Shown piece after piece: positions 1 to 5,575 of a DNA stretch of 7,619 nt (positions within the stretch are counted from its first letter, which is position 1; each line of letters opens with the position of its first letter). The notes under the pieces were generated by a model. It was not told the origin of the DNA. It saw only the letters and a program-made list of their open reading frames with translations, and did no database searches. This stretch comes from Planctomycetales bacterium. Lineage in GTDB: Bacteria > Planctomycetota > Phycisphaerae > SM23-33. Where the stretch lies: positions 1-7,619 of the forward strand of contig DAOVLS010000103.1 of assembly GCA_030631125.1 (NCBI GenBank), given 5' to 3'. The position numbers and the translations under genes were made by a program.

Positions 1-47
1 ACCTCTTGCAGCAACCGCCCAATTACGTCATTCTTGTCCTTGGCCAT
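1..47 (-). CDS. Start of an unidentified gene, cut by the window edge
   Basis: An ATG on the minus strand at 45-47 opens a frame of 15 complete codons (MAKDKNDVIGRLLQE) that runs off the left end without a stop. The start is supported by a strong ribosome-binding site, AAGGAG at 55-60, seven bases upstream. The visible peptide is charged and probably begins a helix, but it is too short to assign a family. It lies 135 bases downstream of the HEAT lipoprotein on the same strand. It could be the next gene of that operon or a separate unit with its own leader, and the intervening inverted repeat around its start codon favours some independent control. That a gene starts here is fairly sure; its identity is unknown. 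Confidence 0.6.
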   Translation of the reverse strand, partial: MAKDKNDVIGRLLQE

Positions 48-106
48 CGTTTGTCTCCTTGATCAATGAAGTTCCTAAAAACATCTTGATCGAAGCAAAC
101 GATGGC
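43..106 (-). promoter_or_regulatory. Leader inverted repeat covering a start codon
   Basis: Bases 43-53 (gccatcgtttg) and 96-106 (caaacgatggc) are a perfect 11-bp inverted repeat separated by 42 bases. In the leftward transcript the 3' arm contains the ATG of the partial gene at 1-47, and the AAGGAG ribosome-binding site (55-60) lies just inside the loop. Pairing would lock up the start codon. The loop also carries the palindrome TTGATCAA (59-66), and GATCAAG occurs twice on the minus strand in this leader. A role in translational control is inferred. A small palindromic element or a protein-binding site is also possible. Confidence 0.45.
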
Positions 107-153
107 TTCTTGTTAATTTACAGAAAAAATGTTACGCTCCCATAATTCTTCTT

Positions 154-180
154 TTCTTTGTGTTCTTTGTGCTCTTTGTG
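154..180. repeat. Tandem 9-mer repeat, three units
   Basis: Three head-to-tail 9-base units occupy 154-162, 163-171 and 172-180. The first two are TTCTTTGTG and the third is CTCTTTGTG, one mismatch. On the minus strand they read as CACAAAGAA/CACAAAGAG and begin right after the stop codon of the HEAT lipoprotein (183-185). The surrounding sequence from about 107 to 200 is T-rich on the plus strand. From memory, similar 'CTTTGTG' strings recur between genes of several bacterial phyla; this is unverified. The frame it opens on the plus strand (FLCVLCALCG) is a by-product of the repeat and not a credible protein. Confidence 0.6.
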
Positions 181-182
181 GT

Positions 183-1976
183 TCAAATTTTTCCCTTTTG
201 CGCCTTCTTTTTCAGCCAGGCCTTCCATGCCGCCGGATCGTCGCCGAATTTCTGACCCGTGGCTTCCTGCAACGCCTCGGCGATGAACCCGTGGTATGTC
301 TTGGCCGTTCTCCGCATCTTACCGAACGGCCTGACTTTGGAGAAATCCCGGCTGAACAGGTCGATTAGTCCGCTGGTTGCTTTATGTCCGCCGATCTTTC
401 CCAGTGCATCGATACTCCGTTGCACAATCCACCCGTCCTTCGATGTCCGGGCGTATTCCAGGACCACTTCGGCTGCCTTGTCTCCGCCCAGTTTACCAAG
501 TGTCTCAATGCCGACGCTTTGGTATGATCGATCCTTAGTGTTCCTCGCGAATTCGGCGACAAACTCAACTGTCCTACGATCACCAATCTCAGCCAAGGCC
601 CAGACGACATTCAACATCAGGTTTTCGTTCCCGGAGGTTCTAGCCAGTTTTATCAGCGGTTTAACAGCGCGCCGGTCGCCAATTTTACCCAAGGCTCCGA
701 TACTTGCCCAGCCGGCGTTGGGTCTGGGATCGCCCCATGTCCTGGTAAGTTTAAGTAATGGTTCGACGGCTCGCACGTCGCCACACTCGCCCAACTCGCG
801 CACTATGCGTATCGCATTGCAACTGCGCTTATCTTCCAACAGTAGTTTCAACAGAAAGGTTGCCAGTTCTTTTTTGTTCTTCGCCCGCAACTTGGCGAGG
901 GCTATTTTCACCTCACAGCGATTAGAGGCATCCTTTTGTTTGGCGTACGCTTCCAGCGGACCAATGGCCTGTTTACCCGCGATTTCAACCAGAAAGTATG
1001 CCGCGCCATCACAGTCGAGGTGTTTGACCAGGATAGGAACGGCCTTGGCGCTCTTCAACTCGACCAGCGCAGACGACTGATTGCCTCGAAGGTACGGCCT
1101 GTCAAATTTCTCAATGTTGGTTATCATATCCAGAACTACTTCGGGTTTGCTTTCAGAATCGCCCCAGAGGAGTACTTCGTATGCGGAGTACCGCTTCTTG
1201 GTGGGTTCATGGACCAGCGTTTCCAGAAGGACAGGCTCGGCTGCGCGAAGGTCGATTCTCGTGAGGTCGTAAACGATGAGACCGTTGTCAGGATGCCGCC
1301 TTACTATGTTAATGAGCACCGGTACGGCCTTCTTGCACCTCAGGTCGGCCAAATACTTATGCAGTTCGTAAAATTGACTGTTTTCACCGCGATCAACAGC
1401 CTTTTGTAATTGGGCAATCTTCCGCTTGTCCTGGATAAGTTCAACCAGTTCTTCCTTGTTCCATGTCTTGGCTGCAAACCGATCGACTTCGAGTATCTTC
1501 AGGGCCAGGTCGATAGCCCACTCGCGATGAGGGCTTTTTTCACGATGGTACGTCAGCAGATATGCAACGTTCTCCACCACCGTAAAATCCGTGCTTCCCG
1601 CCTGTTTGGAAATGAAACTCCTGGCCTCTTTGACGTTCAGTTCCAGAAGATAATCAGCGATACACAATCTGGCCGGCACGTCGGCCTTCTCGTTTCGCAT
1701 CCCCTTCAGCAATTCGGGTATGTCTTTTCTTTTGGGTGTGTAATCGCCGGCTTTCCACACCCTCGACAGTCGAAGATTAACCTGGGTTTCAGATCCGCTC
1801 ATATTGCCCCACGCCTCGGTTTCCTCGGCGACGATAGCCATCATCTCCGCAGCGGTGAGTTTTCCCGGCCGGTCCTCCCATCCCGCGGGTTCATTGCCGG
1901 CGAGGTCGCGCTGCTGTGCACAGCCCGCGACGGCTATAAATAAGCCGAGAATCACAAGGGCAATTACATTCCGCAT
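183..1976 (-). CDS. HEAT-repeat lipoprotein
   Basis: A 597-residue protein. Residues 1-19 form a lipoprotein signal: Met-Arg-Asn, a hydrophobic core (VIALVILGLFIAV) and a lipobox ending A-G-Cys19. The mature protein should be lipid-anchored and extracytoplasmic. From about residue 213 to 545 the chain consists of alpha-helical repeats with the HEAT/PBS-lyase pattern, clearest from 393 on ('AVEPLLKLTR', 'GALGKIGDRRAVKPLIKLAR', 'ALAEIGDRRTVEF', 'DALGKIGGHKATSGLIDLF'). Such repeats usually make protein-binding solenoids rather than enzymes. The tail (about 573-587) reads TGQKFGDDPAAWKAW, an ending I associate with planctomycete HEAT proteins. The frame is open upstream to 2090, but the start at 1976 is chosen because it gives the signal peptide and has AAGGAG nine bases away. 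The gene follows the radical SAM gene by 14 bases, so the two are probably co-transcribed. Fold and export are fairly secure; partner and role are unknown. Confidence 0.85.
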   Translation of the reverse strand: MRNVIALVILGLFIAVAGCAQQRDLAGNEPAGWEDRPGKLTAAEMMAIVAEETEAWGNMSGSETQVNLRLSRVWKAGDYTPKRKDIPELLKGMRNEKADVPARLCIADYLLELNVKEARSFISKQAGSTDFTVVENVAYLLTYHREKSPHREWAIDLALKILEVDRFAAKTWNKEELVELIQDKRKIAQLQKAVDRGENSQFYELHKYLADLRCKKAVPVLINIVRRHPDNGLIVYDLTRIDLRAAEPVLLETLVHEPTKKRYSAYEVLLWGDSESKPEVVLDMITNIEKFDRPYLRGNQSSALVELKSAKAVPILVKHLDCDGAAYFLVEIAGKQAIGPLEAYAKQKDASNRCEVKIALAKLRAKNKKELATFLLKLLLEDKRSCNAIRIVRELGECGDVRAVEPLLKLTRTWGDPRPNAGWASIGALGKIGDRRAVKPLIKLARTSGNENLMLNVVWALAEIGDRRTVEFVAEFARNTKDRSYQSVGIETLGKLGGDKAAEVVLEYARTSKDGWIVQRSIDALGKIGGHKATSGLIDLFSRDFSKVRPFGKMRRTAKTYHGFIAEALQEATGQKFGDDPAAWKAWLKKKAQKGKI

Positions 1977-1985
1977 GACCTGTTT

Positions 1986-1991
1986 CTCCTT
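1986..1991 (-). promoter_or_regulatory. Ribosome-binding site of the HEAT lipoprotein, overlapping the upstream stop codon
   Basis: On the minus strand AAGGAG lies nine bases before the ATG at 1974-1976. Its first base lies in the TAA stop codon (1991-1993) of the radical SAM gene. This decides the lipoprotein start against the longer open frame reaching 2090. It also implies that ribosomes finishing the enzyme terminate on the next gene's initiation site, that is, translational coupling. Confidence 0.8.
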
Positions 1992-3037
1992 TACGCAATC
2001 CCCGCCGGATTGTTTCGGTCCGGCGCTGCCCCTCGGTCGAGAAAGAGCGTCGGCAGTGAGCGGGCCAGGCTGACGGGGCTGTAGAGACATTCGACCTCGC
2101 CCCTGCAGTTGTACCAGCAGTCGCGGCAGTTGTTTCCGCGGGCGGCGGAGCGGAGGCTGCGCTCGATTCGGCGGATGTCGTCGCGGTAGAGGTTGCCGAC
2201 GGGCTGATGCCGCCGCTCGACGCAGATGGCTACGTCGCCGTTCTCGTCGATATTGAAAAACGCCCTCCCCGCCCGGCAGCCGGGGACGCCGCCATTGAGG
2301 AATGTGTCGAAAGCCCCCAGATAATGCGGGTTTGACAGGAAATTGCGGTATCGGCTTCGCAGGTCAAGCAGGCGGGGCGAGACCGCTCCGTCGTTGTGGA
2401 AATAAGCAGCCGACCCGGTTTTTTCCTGCCCGTAAGGCTGGACCATGAAATACGCGCCGCGCTCGGCGGCCATTTGAATCAACGGCTCGATCTGGTCGAT
2501 GTTGTCGTCCATCAGGACGGCGATGACGTTGACCCGCTGCCACTCGTGCACGCGAGCGGCGTTGAACGTCTCGACCGCCCGCCAGGCCTGTTCTGCCGCC
2601 CCGACCATGCCGCGGCGAGCGTCGTGGCGGTCGGCGTCGGCGTAGTCGATACTGACTGACGCGCCCCACAGGCCTGCCCGCATCAGGTCGCCGGCGAGTT
2701 CGGGCGTCAGCAACCAGCCGTTGGTCGTAAGGAACGGGAAGTGATACCGCCCGACAGCCTGAACGATTTCGGGGATGTCCGTTCGCAGCAGCGGCTCACC
2801 GCCGGCAAGACTCACCAGCATCGAACCCATCTGCGCGAGTTTGCGCGCGCCCTCGGCGTAGGCTTCAGCCGGTGGTTCGTCGGCGGCATCGGCGTTCAAC
2901 GCCCAGTAGTTGCAGAATCGGCAGCGGAAGTTGCACCGGTACGTTACCTGCCACGCGCACCACAACGGATGCCCGCCCGTCCACGCCCGAAACAGCCGCC
3001 ATTTCTTCTCGACCGAACTTATCGCTGAATTGTTCAT
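1991..3037 (-). CDS. Radical SAM enzyme with SPASM-like C-terminal domain
   Basis: A 348-residue protein. The radical SAM cluster motif CNFRCRFC (CX3CX2C; Cys35, 39, 42) binds a [4Fe-4S] cluster that cleaves S-adenosylmethionine. It is followed by the SAM-binding GGEP motif (79-82) and a TTNG strand (104-107). The C-terminal part has Cys254-X12-Gly-X4-Cys272 and then Cys304-X2-Cys-X3-Cys-X5-Cys317, a SPASM-like set expected to hold one or two auxiliary clusters. The second group has spacing X2-X3-X5, whereas the textbook SPASM order is X2-X5-X3. Relatives mature peptides, activate sulfatases or modify small molecules; no precursor peptide is visible nearby, so the substrate is unknown. A TTG at 3041-3043 would add two residues. 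The ATG at 3037 is preferred because a GGA lies six bases upstream. The last roughly 25 residues after the cysteines are not conserved-looking. It is the first gene of a pair with the HEAT lipoprotein. Family is secure; reaction is not. Confidence 0.88.
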   Translation of the reverse strand: MNNSAISSVEKKWRLFRAWTGGHPLWCAWQVTYRCNFRCRFCNYWALNADAADEPPAEAYAEGARKLAQMGSMLVSLAGGEPLLRTDIPEIVQAVGRYHFPFLTTNGWLLTPELAGDLMRAGLWGASVSIDYADADRHDARRGMVGAAEQAWRAVETFNAARVHEWQRVNVIAVLMDDNIDQIEPLIQMAAERGAYFMVQPYGQEKTGSAAYFHNDGAVSPRLLDLRSRYRNFLSNPHYLGAFDTFLNGGVPGCRAGRAFFNIDENGDVAICVERRHQPVGNLYRDDIRRIERSLRSAARGNNCRDCWYNCRGEVECLYSPVSLARSLPTLFLDRGAAPDRNNPAGIA

Positions 3038-3050
3038 AAGCAATCCGATA

Positions 3051-3080
3051 AGTGTATCGACTTGCCCCCGATGCCTTCAA
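3051..3080 (-). promoter_or_regulatory. Weak candidate promoter for the radical SAM operon
   Basis: On the minus strand TTGAAG (3075-3080) and TACACT (3051-3056) are separated by 18 bases, each matching four of six sigma-70 consensus positions. The expected start of transcription would be close to the start codon, leaving almost no leader, which weakens the call. The box overlaps the 14-bp palindrome CGATA-AGTG-TATCG at 3046-3059. Confidence 0.25.
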
Positions 3081-3122
3081 GGAAGTTCGCAGACCGAGCC
3101 GATAGTGCAACCCGCTTTTTTT

Positions 3123-3151
3123 TTGACTTTCCGCCCTTTGGAACCGATAAT
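3123..3151 (+). promoter_or_regulatory. Promoter of the toxin-antitoxin operon
   Basis: TTGACT (3123-3128) and GATAAT (3146-3151) each match five of six sigma-70 consensus positions and are separated by exactly 17 bases. Transcription would begin near 3158 and reach the antitoxin start at 3205. A run of nine T residues precedes and overlaps the -35 box. No other strong promoter is seen in the gap between the divergent operons. Confidence 0.7.
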
Positions 3152-3183
3152 TGTACCAGTTGGCCGAGTTGTACAAGTCGGAC
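3151..3183 (+). repeat. Imperfect 18-bp tandem repeat, candidate operator
   Basis: Two copies begin at 3151 (ttgtaccagttggcc) and 3169 (ttgtacaagtcggac). They match at 12 of 15 positions and are spaced 18 bases apart. The first starts at the last base of the -10 box and covers the expected transcription start. The second contains the palindrome TTGTACAA (3169-3176). Phd/YefM-type antitoxins repress their own promoter by binding short repeated sites here, so an operator role fits, but it is inferred from position alone. Confidence 0.45.
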
Positions 3184-3204
3184 ATGTTACAGGAGACCAT
3201 CGAA

Positions 3205-3462
3205 ATGACCACTCTTAAAGCCTCGCAAGCCCGCATACCGGCCGACACCTTCAACCGGGTCGCCTACCAGCGGCAGCGGGTGCGCATCGAACGCCGTGGC
3301 GGCAGACCCATTTACCTGGTGTCCGAAGAGGACCTGGTACACCTGGAAGAATTGGAAGACCGCTATTGGGCCGAAGAAGGCGGCAAGGCCCTGCGTGAAT
3401 TCGAGAAATCCGGGCAAAAGGCCGTTCCATTAAAGAAGGTCAAGGCCAAACTGGAGCTTTAG
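3205..3462 (+). CDS. Phd/YefM-type antitoxin
   Basis: An 85-residue protein. The N-terminal half has the Phd/YefM fold pattern: 'MTTLKASQARIPADTFNRV', then a beta-hairpin 'RVRIERRGGRPIYLVSEEDL', then a helix 'LEELEDRYW'. This half should dimerise and bind DNA at the operon's own promoter. The acidic/basic tail (about 55-85, WAEEGGKALREFEKS onward) should wrap the partner toxin. The start at 3205 is chosen over an upstream ATG at 3151 because the family begins with MT-(I/L)-xA and because AGGAG lies at 3191-3195, nine bases upstream. The 3151 codon would also fall before the expected transcription start. It is followed after four bases by the RelE-type toxin, the usual order for this class. 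Its 3' end has a broken homologue at 5431-5535. Confidence 0.88.
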   Translation: MTTLKASQARIPADTFNRVAYQRQRVRIERRGGRPIYLVSEEDLVHLEELEDRYWAEEGGKALREFEKSGQKAVPLKKVKAKLEL

Positions 3463-3466
3463 GCTT

Positions 3467-3733
3467 ATGACCTACCGCGTCGAACTTACACCCAAGGCTC
3501 GCCGGGAACTCACCAGCCTACCACGACATGTCCAGAAGCGGATCGTGCGATGGCTTGACCTGCTGGCAGAAGATCCCAGACGGACACGAACAAAGCAACT
3601 GGAAGGCAGGGCGGAACTTCGTCGTGTCCACGCCGGGAAGGATTATGTCATTGTCTATACTATCCAGCAGAAGCAGGTATTGGTCCTTGTGGTCCGTATC
3701 GCCCATCGCAAGGAAGTTTACCGCAAACTGTAG
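3467..3733 (+). CDS. RelE/ParE-superfamily toxin
   Basis: An 88-residue basic protein with the compact RelE fold pattern: strand 'TYRVELTPKA', two helices (about 10-36), 'LEGRAELRRVHAGKDYVIVY' and the closing 'VRIAHRKEVYRKL'. RelE-type members cut mRNA in the ribosome; ParE-type members poison gyrase. The C-terminal His80-Arg81 and Tyr85 fit the RelE catalytic end (Arg81 and Tyr87 of E. coli RelE by my hand alignment). The position matching RelE Arg61 is Val61 here, within D-Y-V-I-V-Y where many relatives have Y-R-(I/L)-x-Y. This leaves target and activity open. The ATG at 3467 lies four bases after the antitoxin stop; GGAG at 3453-3456, inside the antitoxin gene, is the likely ribosome-binding site. 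Co-expressed with, and presumably neutralised by, the upstream antitoxin. Confidence 0.88.
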   Translation: MTYRVELTPKARRELTSLPRHVQKRIVRWLDLLAEDPRRTRTKQLEGRAELRRVHAGKDYVIVYTIQQKQVLVLVVRIAHRKEVYRKL

Positions 3734-3770
3734 AGAAGAAAGGTGGGGCTTCGTTTTGCTTGGCCCAGCC

Positions 3771-3787
3771 TATAATGCCATAAGGAG
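3771..3787 (+). promoter_or_regulatory. -10 box and ribosome-binding site of the 536-residue gene
   Basis: A perfect TATAAT (3771-3776) lies 20 bases before the ATG at 3797. No convincing -35 box is found at the normal distance. AAGGAG (3782-3787) lies nine bases before the start codon. If TATAAT is used, transcription would start at about 3783, leaving a leader that begins almost on the ribosome-binding site. The gene could therefore be expressed separately from the toxin-antitoxin pair 63 bases upstream. Confidence 0.45.
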
Positions 3788-3796
3788 AAAATCGCC

Positions 3797-5407
3797 ATGA
3801 GTGAAATTGCCGAACGCAGGCGCGAATATCTTGAACGGGTCCTCGAAACGTACGAATCCTCTGTGGGCGATTTCGACGACAGCCTGAAATCAATCGATAG
3901 GCCGTTGACGCTGGAAGAACACCAGATCGTCAAAAAATGGGAGAGCAGATTCTGGGTGGTCAATCATTCACGTCTGGCCCTCGGCAGGGACATCGACAAG
4001 GCCAACGGCTACTTCGAATCCGTCCGTTTCGATCCGCGACTGCTGGTTTGGAAAGATGGAATGATCGATACGCCCGACTGGGACTTCCCGGGAATAATGC
4101 TGCTAAAGACCGTACTTGACTTCGGGCAATCCGACCTGCTGAGCGATAAGGCAAAAACGCACCTCAAGGCGATATTCACCGAATGGACCCAGCCGCGACC
4201 GACGGTCAACGCCGACAACGACCGCGTCGCCCGCTGGCCCATCATACACACGGAAAACCACGATATAATGTGCCTAACCATCGGGCTGTTCGGGGCGATG
4301 CTGGCTGGCAGGGACACCGCCGCCCGCGAAAGGGAACTGTCAAAATCGCTGGGGTGGCGATTCGAGCGAGGCTGGGTCGAGTGGCAATCACCGTGCTACC
4401 AGGTCCACTATCTCAACCCGCTGCTGATCCTGGCCCGTCACGCCCCGTCGCCGGCGCTGCGGAAAGGCGCTGCCGACCTTATCAACCTCCAGATGGCCGA
4501 AAGGGCGCTGCTCAGCGTCAACGGCTGCCTCGGCGGGCCGTTCTATCGCGGATACGACCGGCACATCGCCGACGACCGATGCGACGGATACCTGCCGGTA
4601 ATGTGGCTGGCATTCGGTTTGAGTGATCCGTGGCTGAATATAAAGGAAGGCGTAGCCTTCGCCTCAGACACCTTCGAGCCGGACCCGGTCGTCTCGGCGC
4701 TAGCGGCGGAGGCGGCGACCAGGCCCCTGCTGCAATACAAAGGCACCCGACAATCCCCGGAGGGACGGGACGGGTTGAGGATGATTTACTACTACAACAC
4801 GCCGCACATCTCGATGGGCTTTATGAACGCCTTCGGCTTCGGCCACCAGTCGCGGTTCTTCAACGTGATGTTCGCCGCCGACCCGTCAAAGAGCCTGCGG
4901 ACATTCATGCGGGAGCCGGAGTTGCAGAGCGTCTGGGACCAGCGGAACGAGCGGGGCGAAGTGGTCCAGTATGAAAATTGGCTCATATCCCACGGCGACC
5001 TTGTCGAAGAAGGCGGGATAAAACCAACCAAGGCCGGTAAGTGGAACCTTTACCGCGTTGGCAAAGGCCTTTGCGCTCATGTCGAATTGCCCGGCGACCT
5101 GCACGTCTTCCAGGTGTCGGATTTGGATACTTATCCCGACGAGCGGGCCTTCCTCTCGGCGATGTCCGTGCCGGAAAAAGTCGGCAATTCCGTGCGGGCA
5201 AAGACCGCCGGCGGCGAGGAAATTTCCGTTGAACTTGCGGACATGTCCCTGACGGTCAACGGCAAGTTACCCGAAGACTGGTCTAACATGATCCACGACT
5301 GCCCAGCCATGCGATCCAAATACGGCAGCGGCGTGATAGAGATAAAAACGCAGCGGGGAAACCTGACCATCGACAACAAGGTTCTGTTGAGTAATGTTGA
5401 GGGATAG
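3797..5407 (+). CDS. 536-residue protein, possibly alpha/alpha-toroid polysaccharide-lyase-like
   Basis: I do not firmly recognise this protein. It has no signal peptide or membrane segment, so it should be cytoplasmic. Residues about 1-310 are helix-rich with aromatic and polar motifs spaced like an alpha/alpha-barrel enzyme: 'RWPIIHTENHDIM' (146-158), 'WVEWQSPCYQVHYL' (193-206), 'GGPFYRGYDRHIADDRCDGY' (246-265). Residues about 325-536 look beta-rich ('GLRMIYYYNTPHISMGFMNA', 'GFGHQSRFFNVMF', then alternating strands). A helical toroid with conserved Asn-His and Tyr-Arg followed by a beta-sandwich is the layout of heparinase/chondroitin-type lyases (PL8-like), hence the suggestion. Those enzymes are normally exported, which this one is not. 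The start is fixed by AAGGAG at 3782-3787. It sits between a toxin-antitoxin pair and an antitoxin remnant, which may mean it arrived as cargo. Coding status is secure; function is low confidence. Confidence 0.7.
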   Translation: MSEIAERRREYLERVLETYESSVGDFDDSLKSIDRPLTLEEHQIVKKWESRFWVVNHSRLALGRDIDKANGYFESVRFDPRLLVWKDGMIDTPDWDFPGIMLLKTVLDFGQSDLLSDKAKTHLKAIFTEWTQPRPTVNADNDRVARWPIIHTENHDIMCLTIGLFGAMLAGRDTAARERELSKSLGWRFERGWVEWQSPCYQVHYLNPLLILARHAPSPALRKGAADLINLQMAERALLSVNGCLGGPFYRGYDRHIADDRCDGYLPVMWLAFGLSDPWLNIKEGVAFASDTFEPDPVVSALAAEAATRPLLQYKGTRQSPEGRDGLRMIYYYNTPHISMGFMNAFGFGHQSRFFNVMFAADPSKSLRTFMREPELQSVWDQRNERGEVVQYENWLISHGDLVEEGGIKPTKAGKWNLYRVGKGLCAHVELPGDLHVFQVSDLDTYPDERAFLSAMSVPEKVGNSVRAKTAGGEEISVELADMSLTVNGKLPEDWSNMIHDCPAMRSKYGSGVIEIKTQRGNLTIDNKVLLSNVEG

Positions 5408-5426
5408 GCCGGAACGGAGTCCCGGC
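5408..5426 (+). other. Short hairpin after the stop codon
   Basis: GCCGG (5408-5412) and CCGGC (5422-5426) can pair around a nine-base loop, starting directly after the TAG stop of the 536-residue gene. No T run follows, so it is a poor intrinsic terminator. It may protect the transcript end or be incidental. Confidence 0.2.
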
Positions 5427-5430
5427 AACT

Positions 5431-5535
5431 CGGCTGGGCAGAGGAAGGCGGCAAGGCCCTGCGGGAATTTGAGAAATCAAATCAGGTCAAAAGCCCGCCC
5501 CCTTGAAAAAGCTCAAGAAGGAATTGAGGCTTTAA
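5431..5535 (+). pseudogene. Truncated, frameshifted antitoxin remnant
   Basis: Codons 5435-5479 encode WAEEGGKALREFEKS, identical over 15 residues to residues 55-69 of the intact antitoxin (3367-3411). The DNA matches at 40 of 45 positions, and all five differences are third-position and synonymous. The frame then shifts (23 bases where the intact gene has 18) and reads into TGA at 5504-5506. In the shifted frame PLKKLKKELRL-stop (to 5535) matches PLKKVKAKLEL-stop of the intact protein. The first 54 codons are missing, and there is no start codon or recognisable toxin behind it. It is therefore the dead 3' end of a related antitoxin gene. The synonymous pattern suggests the two copies diverged while both were under selection, before this one broke. 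Confidence 0.88.
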
Positions 5536-5575
5536 GTGCTCCGTCACCATATTTGCCCCGTGGAAAAGGACGCGA

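Noticed and set aside
129..368. Plus-strand 79-codon frame beginning MLRSHNSSFLCVLCALCG
   Set aside because: It runs through the tandem 9-mer repeat and then antisense to the HEAT lipoprotein; it has no ribosome-binding site and its composition reflects the repeat.
1977..2090. Upstream extension of the HEAT lipoprotein to a start at 2090
   Set aside because: It would bury the signal peptide, overlap the radical SAM gene, and ignore the AAGGAG nine bases before the ATG at 1976.
3151..3204. Earlier ATG for the antitoxin, giving 18 extra residues
   Set aside because: It overlaps the -10 box, lies before the expected transcript start, and the added residues do not fit the Phd/YefM start.
3740..3772. 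Hairpin after the toxin gene as a terminator (GGTGGG with CCCAGCC)
   Set aside because: The stem needs a bulge and has no following T run; it also abuts the TATAAT box.
5502..5517. CTTGA-AAAAGC-TCAAG hairpin in the remnant
   Set aside because: Five weak base pairs without a T run, explained by the antitoxin-derived coding sequence.
5536..5575. Possible remnant of a toxin gene behind the broken antitoxin (V-L-R and R-G-K strings in different frames)
   Set aside because: The match to the intact toxin's end needs several gaps and frame changes; nothing distinguishes it from chance.
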